Shown here in pieces: positions 31,971 through 41,500 of a stretch of DNA of 41,838 bases. Source of the DNA: an uncultured Prevotellaceae bacterium (GTDB taxonomy: Bacteria; Bacteroidota; Bacteroidia; Bacteroidales; Bacteroidaceae); the NCBI GenBank assembly GCA_902771785.1, contig CACXYH010000040.1, forward strand, positions 1-41,838, in the 5' to 3' direction. The translations under genes and the position numbers were made by a program. The notes beneath the pieces were generated by a model that saw nothing but the letters and a program-made list of their open reading frames with translations, made no database searches and was not told the DNA's origin. The first letter of the stretch is position 1. Each line of letters begins with the position of its first letter.

Positions 31971-32559
31971 TCTTCTCTTTCATCTCTCGCGCTATTGCTT
32001 TCTGATAGCATTCGCGGCATAGCGGCTCGTACTCTTGCGTCTCGCCCAGCAGCACGCGGCGCTCGTCGTGCACCTTGCGGTGGCTCACATAGGCCAGCGA
32101 TCCGCAGTTCACGCAGATGGCATGCACCTTCGTCACCTCATCGGCAATGGCACAAAGCGCAGGCATCGGACCGAAAGGCACGCCCTTATAGTCCATGTCG
32201 AGGCCGGCAATAATCACGCGAACGCCCCGATTGGCCAATTCATTGCACACGTCGACGACGCCCATGTCGAGAAACTGTGCTTCGTCGATGCCCACCACGT
32301 CGATGTCGCTCGACAGCAGCAGGATGGAAGCCGACGAGTCGATAGGCGTCGAAGGAATGTGGTTCTGGTCGTGGCTCACAACGTCTTCCTCCGAATAGCG
32401 CACGTCAATGCTCGGCTTGAAGATTTCCACCTTCTGCTTGGCAAACTGTGCGCGACGCATTCTTCTGATGAGTTCTTCGGTCTTTCCCGAGAACATCGAG
32501 CCGCAAACCACCTCTATGCGTCCAGAGCGGTGAGGCTCTCCATGAGTGTATTCCGTCAT
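31957..32559 (-). CDS. tdk: Thymidine kinase
   Basis: A 200-residue cytosolic enzyme that phosphorylates thymidine to dTMP in nucleoside salvage. Type II (bacterial/human TK1-like) features are visible: P-loop GSMFSGKT (20-27), [11 protein letters not shown] (88-98; E93 is the likely catalytic base), and a zinc site from C149, C152, C181 and C184. The C-terminal lysine-rich tail is encoded partly by the 8-bp repeat. The promoter core is ten bases before the ATG. Likely co-transcribed with the AI-2E-family gene. Confidence 0.96.
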   Translation of the reverse strand: MTEYTHGEPHRSGRIEVVCGSMFSGKTEELIRRMRRAQFAKQKVEIFKPSIDVRYSEEDVVSHDQNHIPSTPIDSSASILLLSSDIDVVGIDEAQFLDMGVVDVCNELANRGVRVIIAGLDMDYKGVPFGPMPALCAIADEVTKVHAICVNCGSLAYVSHRKVHDERRVLLGETQEYEPLCRECYQKAIAREMKEKKDKR

Positions 32560-32569
32560 ATTTTTGCTG

Positions 32570-32601
32570 CAAAATTACAAATACGTTTTAAAAAATGCAA
32601 A
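32570..32601 (-). promoter_or_regulatory. Promoter of tdk
   Basis: TAATTTTG at 32570-32577 and TTTG at 32598-32601 on the minus strand with a 20-base spacer. Confidence 0.8.
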
Positions 32602-32639
32602 GATTTTGTCGCTTTTTTCTCTATTCTATAATAATTAAC

Positions 32640-32647
32640 TAATTTTG
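32640..32647 (+). promoter_or_regulatory. Promoter core of rsmI
   Basis: TAATTTTG eight bases before the rsmI ATG, with TTTC about 20 bases further up. Divergent from the tdk promoter. Confidence 0.6.
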
Positions 32648-32655
32648 TCCTCCGA

Positions 32656-33360
32656 ATGGGCATATTGTATATAGTACCCACACCCGTGGGCAATATGGAG
32701 GACATGACGCTTCGCGCCATTCGCATCCTGAAGGAGGTCGACTTGGTCCTGGCCGAGGATACCCGTACGTCGGGCATCCTGCTGAAGCATTTCGACATCA
32801 AAAACCACCTGCAATCACATCACAAGTTCAATGAGCACGGCACGTCGGCACAGGTCGTCGAGCGGTTGTTGGCAGGCCAGAACGTGGCACTTGTCAGCGA
32901 TGCCGGCACGCCTGGCATCAGCGATCCGGGCTTCTTCCTTGTGCGTGAGGCTGTCAGGGCTGGTGTTGAAGTGCAGACATTGCCCGGCCCAACAGCCTTC
33001 GTGCCTGCATTGGTCAGTAGCGGACTGCCCTGCGACCGCTTCTGTTTCGAGGGTTTCCTGCCACAGAAGAAGGGCCGGCAGACGCGTCTGGAGAGCCTCA
33101 AGGCCGAACAGCGCACCATGGTGTTCTACGAATCGCCCTATCGGCTGGTGAAAACCCTTCAGCAGTTGGCCGAGACTTTTGGCGAAGAACGGCAGGCCTC
33201 CGTATGCCGCGAGATTTCAAAAGTCCATGAAGAGAGCGTCCGCGGCACGCTTGGCGAGGTGCTGGCCCACTTCCGTGAGCATGAGCCCAAGGGCGAAATC
33301 GTCGTCATCGTGGCCGGAAACGACAGTAAAGATAATCATTCAAAAACTGAAATAACATGA
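32656..33360 (+). CDS. rsmI: 16S rRNA C1402 2'-O-ribose methyltransferase
   Basis: A 234-residue enzyme that methylates the ribose of C1402 in the ribosomal decoding centre using SAM. Tetrapyrrole-methylase-fold motifs: the N-terminal LYIVPTPVGNMEDMT, AEDTR (34-38), SDAGTPGISDPG (75-86), LPGPTA (103-108) and FEGFLP. The family usually runs to about 280 residues; this one is shorter at the C-terminus, as often in Bacteroidetes. Its stop overlaps the start of the following lipoprotein gene by ATGA, so the two are translationally coupled. Confidence 0.95.
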   Translation: MGILYIVPTPVGNMEDMTLRAIRILKEVDLVLAEDTRTSGILLKHFDIKNHLQSHHKFNEHGTSAQVVERLLAGQNVALVSDAGTPGISDPGFFLVREAVRAGVEVQTLPGPTAFVPALVSSGLPCDRFCFEGFLPQKKGRQTRLESLKAEQRTMVFYESPYRLVKTLQQLAETFGEERQASVCREISKVHEESVRGTLGEVLAHFREHEPKGEIVVIVAGNDSKDNHSKTEIT

Positions 33361-34208
33361 AAAAATTGTTTTTAGCAGCCTTTTGTGTGCTGGCATTAGC
33401 AGCCTGCAACAAGAGTGGAAAAGATGCACAGCGCCTTGCTTCAGAGCAGCAGCGCGATTCTCTTGAGCGTATCATCGCCCAGAAGGACAACGAGATTAAC
33501 GACATGATGTCGACGCTGAACGACATTGAGGAAGGTTTCCGCGAAATCAGCGAGGCGGAAGACCGCGTGACGGTTGCCAAGCGTGGCGAAGGTGCCAGTG
33601 CTTCGGCTCGCATTCGCGAGAATATGCAGTTCATTCAGCAGACGATGAAGCAGAACCGCGAGCTCATCAACAAGCTGCGTCAGCAGGTGCGCGAGAGCTC
33701 TGTGAAGGGTGAACAGCTGAAGCGTACGCTCGAGAACCTCACCGCCCAGCTGGCAGAAAAAGAGCAGATGCTGCAGCAACTGCGCGCAGAGCTCGATGCC
33801 AAGGACATTCATATCGCTGAGCTCGACGAGACCATTGCCGACCTGCATCAGGACGTGGCCAGCCTGAAGGATGAGGGCACGAAGAAAGATGCAACCATCG
33901 ACACTCAGGACAAGCAGCTCAACACCGCCTGGTTTGTCTTCGGTACGAAGAAGGAACTCAAGGAGCAGAAGATCCTGCAGGATGGAAAAGTGCTGCAGTC
34001 AAACTTCAACAAGGAGTATTTCACGAAGATCGACATCCGTGTAGACAAGGAAATCAAGCTCTATTCCAAGTCGGCCGAGATGCTTACAGCCCATCCTGCC
34101 AGTTCCTACACGCTGGAGCGCGACGCCAACAAGCAGTATGTGCTTCGCATCACCAATCCCCAGCAGTTCTGGAGCACCAGCAAGTATCTGGTCATTCAGG
34201 TGAAATAG
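33357..34208 (+). CDS. Coiled-coil lipoprotein
   Basis: A 283-residue protein with a lipoprotein signal (LALAAC, Cys about residue 17) and a long heptad-rich coiled coil (about 25-60 and 85-175). The C-terminal globular part (about 185-283) contains WFVFGTKKELKEQKIL and a final strand region. I recall similar proteins in Bacteroidales but know no proven function; an envelope structural role is inferred. It begins inside the rsmI stop (ATGA overlap) and is followed by a strong terminator. Confidence 0.85.
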   Translation: MKKLFLAAFCVLALAACNKSGKDAQRLASEQQRDSLERIIAQKDNEINDMMSTLNDIEEGFREISEAEDRVTVAKRGEGASASARIRENMQFIQQTMKQNRELINKLRQQVRESSVKGEQLKRTLENLTAQLAEKEQMLQQLRAELDAKDIHIAELDETIADLHQDVASLKDEGTKKDATIDTQDKQLNTAWFVFGTKKELKEQKILQDGKVLQSNFNKEYFTKIDIRVDKEIKLYSKSAEMLTAHPASSYTLERDANKQYVLRITNPQQFWSTSKYLVIQVK

Positions 34209-34230
34209 TCGTCACAATAACGTGATATCC

Positions 34231-34273
34231 AATAAAAGGAGGTTGCCCACACGCAGGGCAACCTCCTTTTATT
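34231..34273. terminator. Bidirectional intrinsic terminator
   Basis: An 18-bp perfect inverted repeat AATAAAAGGAGGTTGCCC 34231-34248 / 34256-34273 with a 7-base loop; A/T-rich flanks give a U-run in either direction. It serves the rsmI-lipoprotein unit and the convergent C10 protease gene. Confidence 0.92.
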
Positions 34274-34292
34274 AAATAGGTATGTCTTATGT

Positions 34293-34390
34293 TTAATAGA
34301 TCACCTTCCGGCCGTTGCGGATGTAGATACCCTTGCCGGGCGACTTCACCTTGCGGCCTTGCAGGTCGTAGAGATGCCAGCAGCGATGTA
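34293..34390 (-). pseudogene. Out-of-frame C-terminal secretion tail of the C10 protease
   Basis: In a different frame from the protease, the minus strand reads WHLYDLQGRKVKSP then GKGIYIRNGRKVIY and a stop at 34293-34295. This is the typical tail of secreted Prevotella proteins. The protease frame stops at 34346, so the tail is lost; a one-base insertion (or two-base deletion) near 34370-34390 would rejoin them. Confidence 0.8.
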
Positions 34391-35938
34391 GTCACTACCA
34401 TCGGTGAAGGTGATATACTTGCCTGCCAACTTGATATAAATGGCGTTGCCTTTCAAACCACCGGCAGCATCGGGCAGCATCCATTCACCGTCGTTTTCTT
34501 TGAAAATCATACGAATGGCGTAGTCTCCATCGGCATACGATTTTTGCGCCAGTTTGCAGGTCGCTGTTGTGCCGGCCTGCCTATAATAGCCGGGCTGCAA
34601 TGATACTTCGGTATTGCCGTCACGGCCCGTAGCGATGACTTCTATCAGATTGTTTTTGGTATCGAACAGTCCGACGGACATGATCCATGTGTGGTCTTCA
34701 CCATTATAATTATAGATATTACCCATTGATATGCTGAAACTCAAACTGCTATAGCGTAGTTTGTCGCCAATTTTTTGGGTTGTTGAAAAACCTTCGCCCA
34801 CATAAGGATACGCTGTGGGTGTGCCTGTCTCTCCATTTCTGGCAGGTTGTATGCCGACAACAATCTGTTGCCTGATGGTGTATGTGAAGTTCATCGGGTT
34901 CATCTTGGTAATGTTGTAATAGGCATTTGCCGTTCCATTCCATCCCCAATTGACGTGTACCAATCCTTCAGCACTATAGCCGTCAATGATATAGGCATGA
35001 CCACCTGTGCCTCCAACATCGGCTGCCGACTGATAGACGGGGCGTCCGGCATCTATTTCATTAAAGATGATGTTCAGATAGTCTCTGTCTGATTCAAAGG
35101 CATCGCGTACATAGGTGCGCAGTGTTGTCGGAATGTAGCTGAAATTGCGATACAGCGCACCAGTGGGATTTTGTGCTCCACTGCCCTCTAATCCCCACTG
35201 CATGCCTACTGCCAGTCCGCAGTCATAGAGCAGCTGCGCAACAGCGAGTGCCGACTCTTCAGAAGCGAGGTTTCCTGCTGCAGTGGACTGCATGGCATTC
35301 CAGTTGTATTCATGCTCCAGTGAACCGTGAATTGTCTCGCCATCAGTATCTTTGCCTGATGCATATCCAGTTCCTTTTACCGGCCATTTCCAGTAGTACA
35401 GCAGTTGCCCAAGGGCCGTTGCCACACAGCCAGTCAAGCAATGTTGGTCCTTCAGTATGGGACATAGGTTGTTGAAGGGGGTGCCCTGCCCCCACTCAGT
35501 TTCAAGAAGCGGCTTTGCGCCTGCAGCCCGGCGAATGCCAAGTGCATTGCTGCTGGCCGCCGGTTCTGTCGGTGTTGTCTCTCCGTTTCTCAGCGCTGCT
35601 ACATGCTGTTCGTAGGTGTCGAGGAGGGCTTTCAAGGCATCAGGCAATTCCTCGGTGTCCGAGAGATGTCCTTTTAGCGAGTAGCCCAGCAGTGGCTCCT
35701 CGTCGTTTTCCCCCGAGATGAGGGCAAAGCCTTGGCCGTCAGCGGCATTAAAGAAATAGTAGGCAGGATGTTCTTCTGACTTTACAGCAGAGCGGCTCCT
35801 GCTCACCTGTTGCACTTCTACCGCTTTGCCCAGCACCTTTTCTGCTTCCTTCCGAGCGTCATCCTCGTCAATCGGCAGTGCGGCAACCGTCAGGCTGCCG
35901 AGCATTGTGATAAGTATGATTAGTAATCTTTTCGTCAT
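34346..35938 (-). CDS. Secreted C10 family cysteine protease, C-terminus frameshifted
   Basis: A 530-residue protein as read, with signal peptide (about 1-20), a propeptide-like region (about 24-125) and a C10 peptidase domain (about 140-360). The likely catalytic Cys is C171 in TGCVATALGQLL and His H314 in GGHAYIIDGY; NWGWNG follows. A beta-rich region (about 370-515) is next. The last few residues (ISTTCKAAR) are out-of-frame translation of the tail at 34293-34390, so the native gene probably ended at 34293. The catalytic domain is intact, so the protease may still be active but mis-sorted. It lies downstream of the SusC/SusD cluster on the same strand, past a hairpin at 35960-36001. Confidence 0.9.
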   Translation of the reverse strand: MTKRLLIILITMLGSLTVAALPIDEDDARKEAEKVLGKAVEVQQVSRSRSAVKSEEHPAYYFFNAADGQGFALISGENDEEPLLGYSLKGHLSDTEELPDALKALLDTYEQHVAALRNGETTPTEPAASSNALGIRRAAGAKPLLETEWGQGTPFNNLCPILKDQHCLTGCVATALGQLLYYWKWPVKGTGYASGKDTDGETIHGSLEHEYNWNAMQSTAAGNLASEESALAVAQLLYDCGLAVGMQWGLEGSGAQNPTGALYRNFSYIPTTLRTYVRDAFESDRDYLNIIFNEIDAGRPVYQSAADVGGTGGHAYIIDGYSAEGLVHVNWGWNGTANAYYNITKMNPMNFTYTIRQQIVVGIQPARNGETGTPTAYPYVGEGFSTTQKIGDKLRYSSLSFSISMGNIYNYNGEDHTWIMSVGLFDTKNNLIEVIATGRDGNTEVSLQPGYYRQAGTTATCKLAQKSYADGDYAIRMIFKENDGEWMLPDAAGGLKGNAIYIKLAGKYITFTDGSDYIAAGISTTCKAAR

Positions 35939-35959
35939 ATTTACTGATAGTTGATAAAG

Positions 35960-36001
35960 AAACGGACGTGTCCAGGTTTTTTATCCATGGCACGTCCGTT
36001 T
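35960..36001 (-). terminator. Hairpin between the SusCD cluster and the C10 protease
   Basis: Perfect 11-bp inverted repeat AAACGGACGTG 35960-35970 / CACGTCCGTTT 35991-36001, extended by a short inner CC/GG pairing. The minus-strand 3' flank is only moderately T-rich, so termination may be partial and some transcripts may continue into the protease. Confidence 0.65.
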
Positions 36002-36019
36002 AAAATTACTGGTGAGAAA

Positions 36020-36856
36020 TTACTTCTTTACGATGTCGTAGATTTCCACGGTTTTCGCGCCAAACGATCCTGCACTCACGGTATACTCACATCCGAACAC
36101 GAATTCGGGTCCTTCTTCGAACTCATAGTAGCCCAGATAGCCGGCATCTTCCTTGGTCAGGATGTTGGCAGTTACGTTGCCGTAGGTAGGATGTACCAGA
36201 CCCGAGAAGAATGTTTCGATGGCGTTACCATTCTCATCTGCGATGTAGAAGGTCTGATCATCATCGCTGGTACCGTCCCATTTGAAGAACCAGGGATAGC
36301 CGACATTAAACAGGTCGGGCAGGCGATAGAGATCCTTCAGCTCTGAATACTGAATCTCGATTTCATACGGGTTGTAGAAAGCTCCAGGTGCGAAGGTTGC
36401 TGTTGCCCACGTCTTATAGTCTTCGCGCAGCACTGTCACGTTGTAGCGTGCATAGGTGTCAGGCTCAGCCTTATAGGTGTTGGCAGCATATTCTTCGGGT
36501 ATTGCCAGTACGAGGAAATACTTGGTGAAGGGTTCAATGCCGTCGCCTACAGTCACAGTGATATCCTTCTCTGTTTCGCCAGCGGCGAATGACACAGACT
36601 CAGGAACCTTTGTTGAGGGAGGAGCAGTAACTACCTGAATAGGCACGGTTATTGCAGAAGAAGCATCGGTACGGGTAAGCGTGACCGTGAACTCCGTCTC
36701 GTCAATTCCAAGCACTACGTTCTCTTCGTTGTCAAAGGTAACTTCAACACTTCCAGCTTCAGGACCTGCCGTGTAATCGTCATCGTCGCTGCAAGAGGCC
36801 AAGCCGAAGCTCAGCATAGCGATGCCCGACATTAGGAATAATTTGTTGATTTTCAT
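36020..36856 (-). CDS. Surface lipoprotein of the SusCD cluster, unknown ligand
   Basis: A 278-residue protein with a lipoprotein signal (LASC followed by SDDDD, Cys about residue 22); an acidic stretch after the Cys is a known surface-export signal in Bacteroidetes. The N-terminal half (about 33-125) looks like a Calx-beta-type strand domain (VEVTFDNEENVVLGIDETEFTVTL, ESVSFAAGETEKDITVTV). The C-terminal half is beta-rich and Tyr/Trp/Phe-rich (for example GYPWFFKWDGTSDDDQTFYI), as in binding proteins such as SusE/SusF, but I cannot place it in that family. It begins 28 bases after susD, so it is in the operon and probably helps bind the imported substrate at the surface. Confidence 0.82.
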   Translation of the reverse strand: MKINKLFLMSGIAMLSFGLASCSDDDDYTAGPEAGSVEVTFDNEENVVLGIDETEFTVTLTRTDASSAITVPIQVVTAPPSTKVPESVSFAAGETEKDITVTVGDGIEPFTKYFLVLAIPEEYAANTYKAEPDTYARYNVTVLREDYKTWATATFAPGAFYNPYEIEIQYSELKDLYRLPDLFNVGYPWFFKWDGTSDDDQTFYIADENGNAIETFFSGLVHPTYGNVTANILTKEDAGYLGYYEFEEGPEFVFGCEYTVSAGSFGAKTVEIYDIVKK

Positions 36857-36884
36857 ATCTTTAGTCTTATAAATTCATTATTAA

Positions 36885-38540
36885 TTAATCAGTTACGCCA
36901 TCACGCAGGTTGGGATTCTGGCCGGCAGTGGGAATCTGGCTGCCGCTGTTGTCGACAATACCGAAGTTGTTGTCCATTTCGGTCTGCGGGAAACGCATGT
37001 TGAGCCATGCATCGTCGGCAGCGATATTGAATACGAATGCCTCAGACAGATTGGTGTTGTTCTTGTTGTGGAAGCGGACGATAGGCTTGTTCAGACGGCG
37101 AGCATCGAACATGAAGAATCCTTCACCCCACAGCTCTACACGGCGCTGGAACCACACTTCGTTCTCGAACGAGCGGCCACTGGCAGTAGAAGAGTAAGAC
37201 GGATCACGATAGGTCTTCACAAAGTCCTCCAGCACCTGACGGCCCTGGGCCTCGTTGCCAGCCTTAGCCAGTGCTTCAGCACGGATGAGCACCATCTCCT
37301 CAACACGCATGAGGGGCCAGTCGTTGTTGTTGATGGTTGAGCCTACACCGCTCTTCATACCGAACTTGATAGAGGTAAGCGGCAGATAAGCCTCCTTGAT
37401 GTCCTGGATGGTGAAGGTACCAAGCTCGTCGCCTGTAGCAGTTGCACCCGTCTTCGGGTCGGTCCAGCTCAGACCTGCCCAGTTGGGTGAGTGCAGGTTG
37501 GCGTCGAGCCACCAGCCCTTGCGTACGTCGGTGTCGGAAATCTTGGCATAAAGCAGGTTGTTGATCATCGGTGTCACCTGAGTAGCTGCAGCATAGCCGT
37601 CGCCGCTGAATGCAGATATCCACGACGAAGAGGTGCAGTAGAGGCCAAGGCCTTGCAACTCAGTGGTGATGTTGATACCCCAAATCCAGTTGTGGTCGTT
37701 GAGGTCGTAGAAAGCGGGTACGCCGACCTCCGACATCGTTGCAGGTGTCAGGCCTTCCATAGCCTTGGCAGCATCGTCAGCAGCAGCCTGCCAGTTCTGC
37801 ATCACCAGGTTAGCACGTGCACGCAGACCGTATGCCACGTTTATGTTGATCTGGTCTTTCGATGGACGCTCAGCGGTCAGGTGCTCGATGGCATAGTTCA
37901 AGTCTTCAATGATGTATTCCCATACCTCAGCTACCGTAGCACGAGGGTTGTTGGCATAGTCGGTACCGGGTTTCAGGATGGGGATACAGGGCTTGTCCTT
38001 AGCCGTGGCATAGGTGGCCTGGAAGTAGGGAGCCAGCGACATGTAGTCGAAGGCGCGCATGGCACGAGCCTGAGCAATCTGGTTGATAGCTGCAGGATCC
38101 TGTGTGTCTTCAGCGTACGAACCGATAATCTCGTTGCAGATACCAATCTGACGGTACGGGGTTACGTAGCGGATGTAGGGGTTCGCATAGTTAGCATTGC
38201 GGCTGCTGTATTCGCCACAGGTAGAGAACCAGTTGTAACCTACATCGGGCATGTGAACGTCGGCTCCTTCCAGGTCGAGCGATAATGCAGACATGACGAA
38301 GCCGAAGTCGTCGGCACGGCTGGAGTTATTGCCCGTAGGCCATGTTCCGTGGGGGCGTCCCATCATTGAGAACATGCCTGAGAATGTAGCCTGCATACGC
38401 TCAGGAATGGCCACATTGGTTTCCTGCGTTTGCTCTTTGGTCAGCGAGCCGCCTTCGGGCTCCTGATTGTCGATATCACTACATGCTGTGGTCAGAAAGG
38501 CTGCGCTAAGCATGAAGAGAGAAATCTTGTATATTTTCAT
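36885..38540 (-). CDS. susD: SusD/RagB family nutrient-binding lipoprotein
   Basis: A 551-residue surface lipoprotein (LTTAC, Cys about residue 20) that caps the SusC barrel and captures substrate. Typical features are visible: TPR-like helices (for example INQIAQARAMRAFDYMSLAPYF, then VAEVWEYIIEDLNYAIEHL) and the C-terminal EEMVLIRAEALAKAG and VWFQRRVELWGEGFFMFDARRLN blocks. Length is normal. Substrate cannot be read from sequence. It follows the SusC-type gene by 39 bases. The symbol is a family name; the sequence is not the starch-system SusD. Confidence 0.93.
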   Translation of the reverse strand: MKIYKISLFMLSAAFLTTACSDIDNQEPEGGSLTKEQTQETNVAIPERMQATFSGMFSMMGRPHGTWPTGNNSSRADDFGFVMSALSLDLEGADVHMPDVGYNWFSTCGEYSSRNANYANPYIRYVTPYRQIGICNEIIGSYAEDTQDPAAINQIAQARAMRAFDYMSLAPYFQATYATAKDKPCIPILKPGTDYANNPRATVAEVWEYIIEDLNYAIEHLTAERPSKDQININVAYGLRARANLVMQNWQAAADDAAKAMEGLTPATMSEVGVPAFYDLNDHNWIWGINITTELQGLGLYCTSSSWISAFSGDGYAAATQVTPMINNLLYAKISDTDVRKGWWLDANLHSPNWAGLSWTDPKTGATATGDELGTFTIQDIKEAYLPLTSIKFGMKSGVGSTINNNDWPLMRVEEMVLIRAEALAKAGNEAQGRQVLEDFVKTYRDPSYSSTASGRSFENEVWFQRRVELWGEGFFMFDARRLNKPIVRFHNKNNTNLSEAFVFNIAADDAWLNMRFPQTEMDNNFGIVDNSGSQIPTAGQNPNLRDGVTD

Positions 38541-38579
38541 ATTGCTTAATCCTTTTTTTCTTAGTTAATCGTTCTCACA

Positions 38580-41500
38580 TTAGAATGTCACCGTCAGACC
38601 ACCGGTAAGCGAGCGCATGGCTGCATAACCGCCAGAAGCCAAACCACCGCCACTGGTCATTGAACCGATACCGTAGTTGTAGCGCGGATCCATACCCTTA
38701 CGCTTGGTCAGGAGGAAGAGGTTCTCACCGGCAAAGTAGACGCGAATGCTCTTCACAGTCAGCTTTGATACCAGATCCTTAGGCAGTGTGTAGCCCAAAG
38801 TCAGGTTGTTCAGCGCAAGATAGTTGCTGTTGGTGAGGAAACGGTCGTAGGCAGTCTGAGAAGCCACACCGGGATCGTCGATAGAAGCGGTGCTCAGACG
38901 AGGAATGTTAGAGCCAGTGTTCTCGGGGCTCCAGGCATCGAGCAGGTCTTTGTGCATGGCATGACCCACCTCCTGGCCATTATGCATCAGCTGCTGATAG
39001 GCACCGTCGTAGAACTTACCGCCGAGCTGGAACGAGAACTGTGCGCTCAGGTCGAAGCCATAGGCATTCAGCGTGGTACCGAAACCGCCATTGACGGTGG
39101 GCAGCACATCGCCTACATCGTAGCGGCTGGCCTCAGTGATGTCGTAGGTCTTTTCTTCCTTCACGATGGGACCTTCGCCATAGGTGTTTTTCATGGCAAC
39201 AAGTTTACGCTGGTCCTCAGGCAGGGCCATGTTTGCCTCAGAGTTATCCCATGTGTAAGCCTTCCAGTACTGGGCACGGCCATTGTCTGGGTTGACACCG
39301 GCGTACTTCACCATATAAGCCTGGTAGCTGGAACCGCCGATGCGGACAATCTGGTTAGAGTAGCGCAGACCCTTCTCTCTGATAGTCTCATCGAGATCGG
39401 TGAACTTGTTCTTGTTGTGAGCCAAAGCCACATTGATGCTCCAGTCGAAGTTTCTTGTCTTAACGATGGTTCCGTCCAAGGTCAACTCAACACCAGTGTT
39501 GCGCAGGCTACCCACGTTGGCGGGATAGCTGGGTACCATCAGACCAGAAGAAAGGGGAACGGTCTTCGACCACAGCAGGTCGCTGGTCGTGCCGGTGTAA
39601 ACCTCGACACTACCATTCAGGCGATACTTGAACAGCGAGAAGTCGAGACCGAAGTTCCATGACTTCTTGGTTTCCCAGGTCAGGTCTTCATTACCCTTGG
39701 CGCGCATGGTCAGCGAGTAGGTCTTCGTGTCCTTATTATAGGTAGCGGTGTAGCGGTCGGCATAAGCGTGCCAGCCCATACCCTGATCGTTACCGTTCTC
39801 ACCGTAAGAAACCTTCAGCTTCAGCATGTCGACCCACTTCACATTCTGCATGAAATTCTCCTTGTTGATCTGCCATGCACCGCCGACCGACCAGAAGGTA
39901 CCCCAGCGATGACCGGGAGCAAACTTAGATGATGCATCGCGACGGATGCTGGCATTCAGGAAGTAGCGCTCGCTATAGTCGTAGTTGAGACGGGCCAGGA
40001 AGCCTTCAGTCATATAGTTGTCGGTTGCTGACGACATCGACATGTTGTCGTTGGGACCGACGGCATTGTTGATTTCACCGATGTAGGGATCATAGAGATT
40101 GGTGTTGCTGGCGCTCAACGACTGGTCCTTTACGTTGTACTGCTCGTAACCGGCCAGGATGGTGAACGTGTGCATATCGGCAATGGTACGGGTGTAGCTG
40201 GCCAGATACTGCTGGTTGGTGCTGAACTTGCGGTCGCTTTCAACACTTGCCTGTCCGTCGGTGCCGGAAGCACTGCCGAAGCGGCTGTAGAGGTTGCGAT
40301 AGCGATAGTTCAGACTGTTTGCACTCAGGTTGGCGGTGAGGTTCAGACCCTCGATAGGAGTGATGACAGCACCCCACTGTCCAAAGAAGATGTCGCCAAA
40401 GTACTCATAGTCGTTGAAGTCGTTGTCGCGGACAGCGTTGCCCATGAAGCTCGGACGACGGAAGTTGGTCTGGTTGGCATCATAGACCGTACGGCCGCTC
40501 TCTGTCATAATGTTGCCACTGGCATCGCGCACATACAGCGGATAGATGGCACCCATCGAGTTGGCATAGTAGAACATGTTGGTCGAGCTGCCGTAGGTGC
40601 TTCCGTAAGAAGGAGTCTGGCTGATGCGGTGGGTGAACGACATGTTGGTGGTCAGCTTCAGCCAAGGCTTAGCCTGATACTCCACGTTGGTACGGGCAGT
40701 GTAGCGCTCGAACTTAGAGTTCTTCACCTGACCGCCGTCATTCAGATAGCTGCCGCTTGCAAAATAGCTCAGACGGCCTGTGTTGCCGCTCACGCTGACA
40801 TTGTATTCCTGACGGAAGGCACTGCCGATCGTCTCGTCATACCAGTTGTCGGGCATGTAGGTATAAGTACCGTCGCTGTAGCCCAGCGTAGCGTGGGGAT
40901 TCAGCTTGAAGTTGGTACCGATGAGCTTCTCGCCATCGGGCACGGTGAACACCTGATAGCCCAGACCGCCGTTGTTCTCGTTGAACAGGTTGGCATCGGC
41001 AAAGGCGTAAGCATCAGAAGCAGTACCGCCATTGTAGGCGATGCTGTTGTACATAGCGCGATAGTGGGTCTCATAGTACTGACCCGGGTCGGTGATGACG
41101 TCGTAGCGCGGAATCAGGCGCGAGTTGCTACCCCATTTCATGTCGAAGGTCACTTCGGCATCCTGAGCGGCACCCTTGGCCTTCTTGGTGGTGATGATGA
41201 TCACACCATTGGCACCACGGTTACCATAGATGGCGCTGGCCGAGGCGTCTTTCAGCACAGACATCGACTCGATATCCTGCGGGTTGATGGTAGAGATACC
41301 CTGCTCCATGGGTACACCGTCGATGATGTACAGGGGCTGAGAACTGGCCGACCAAGAACCAATACCACGAATGGTAAGGGTGGGGGCACTGCCAGGGGCA
41401 CCCGACGACGAAACGGCAGTCACACCGGCCACCTTACCTACCAGGGCGCTGGTAGCGGTAGAAGTAACGTGCGAGCTGATTTCGGCCGACTTAATCTCTG

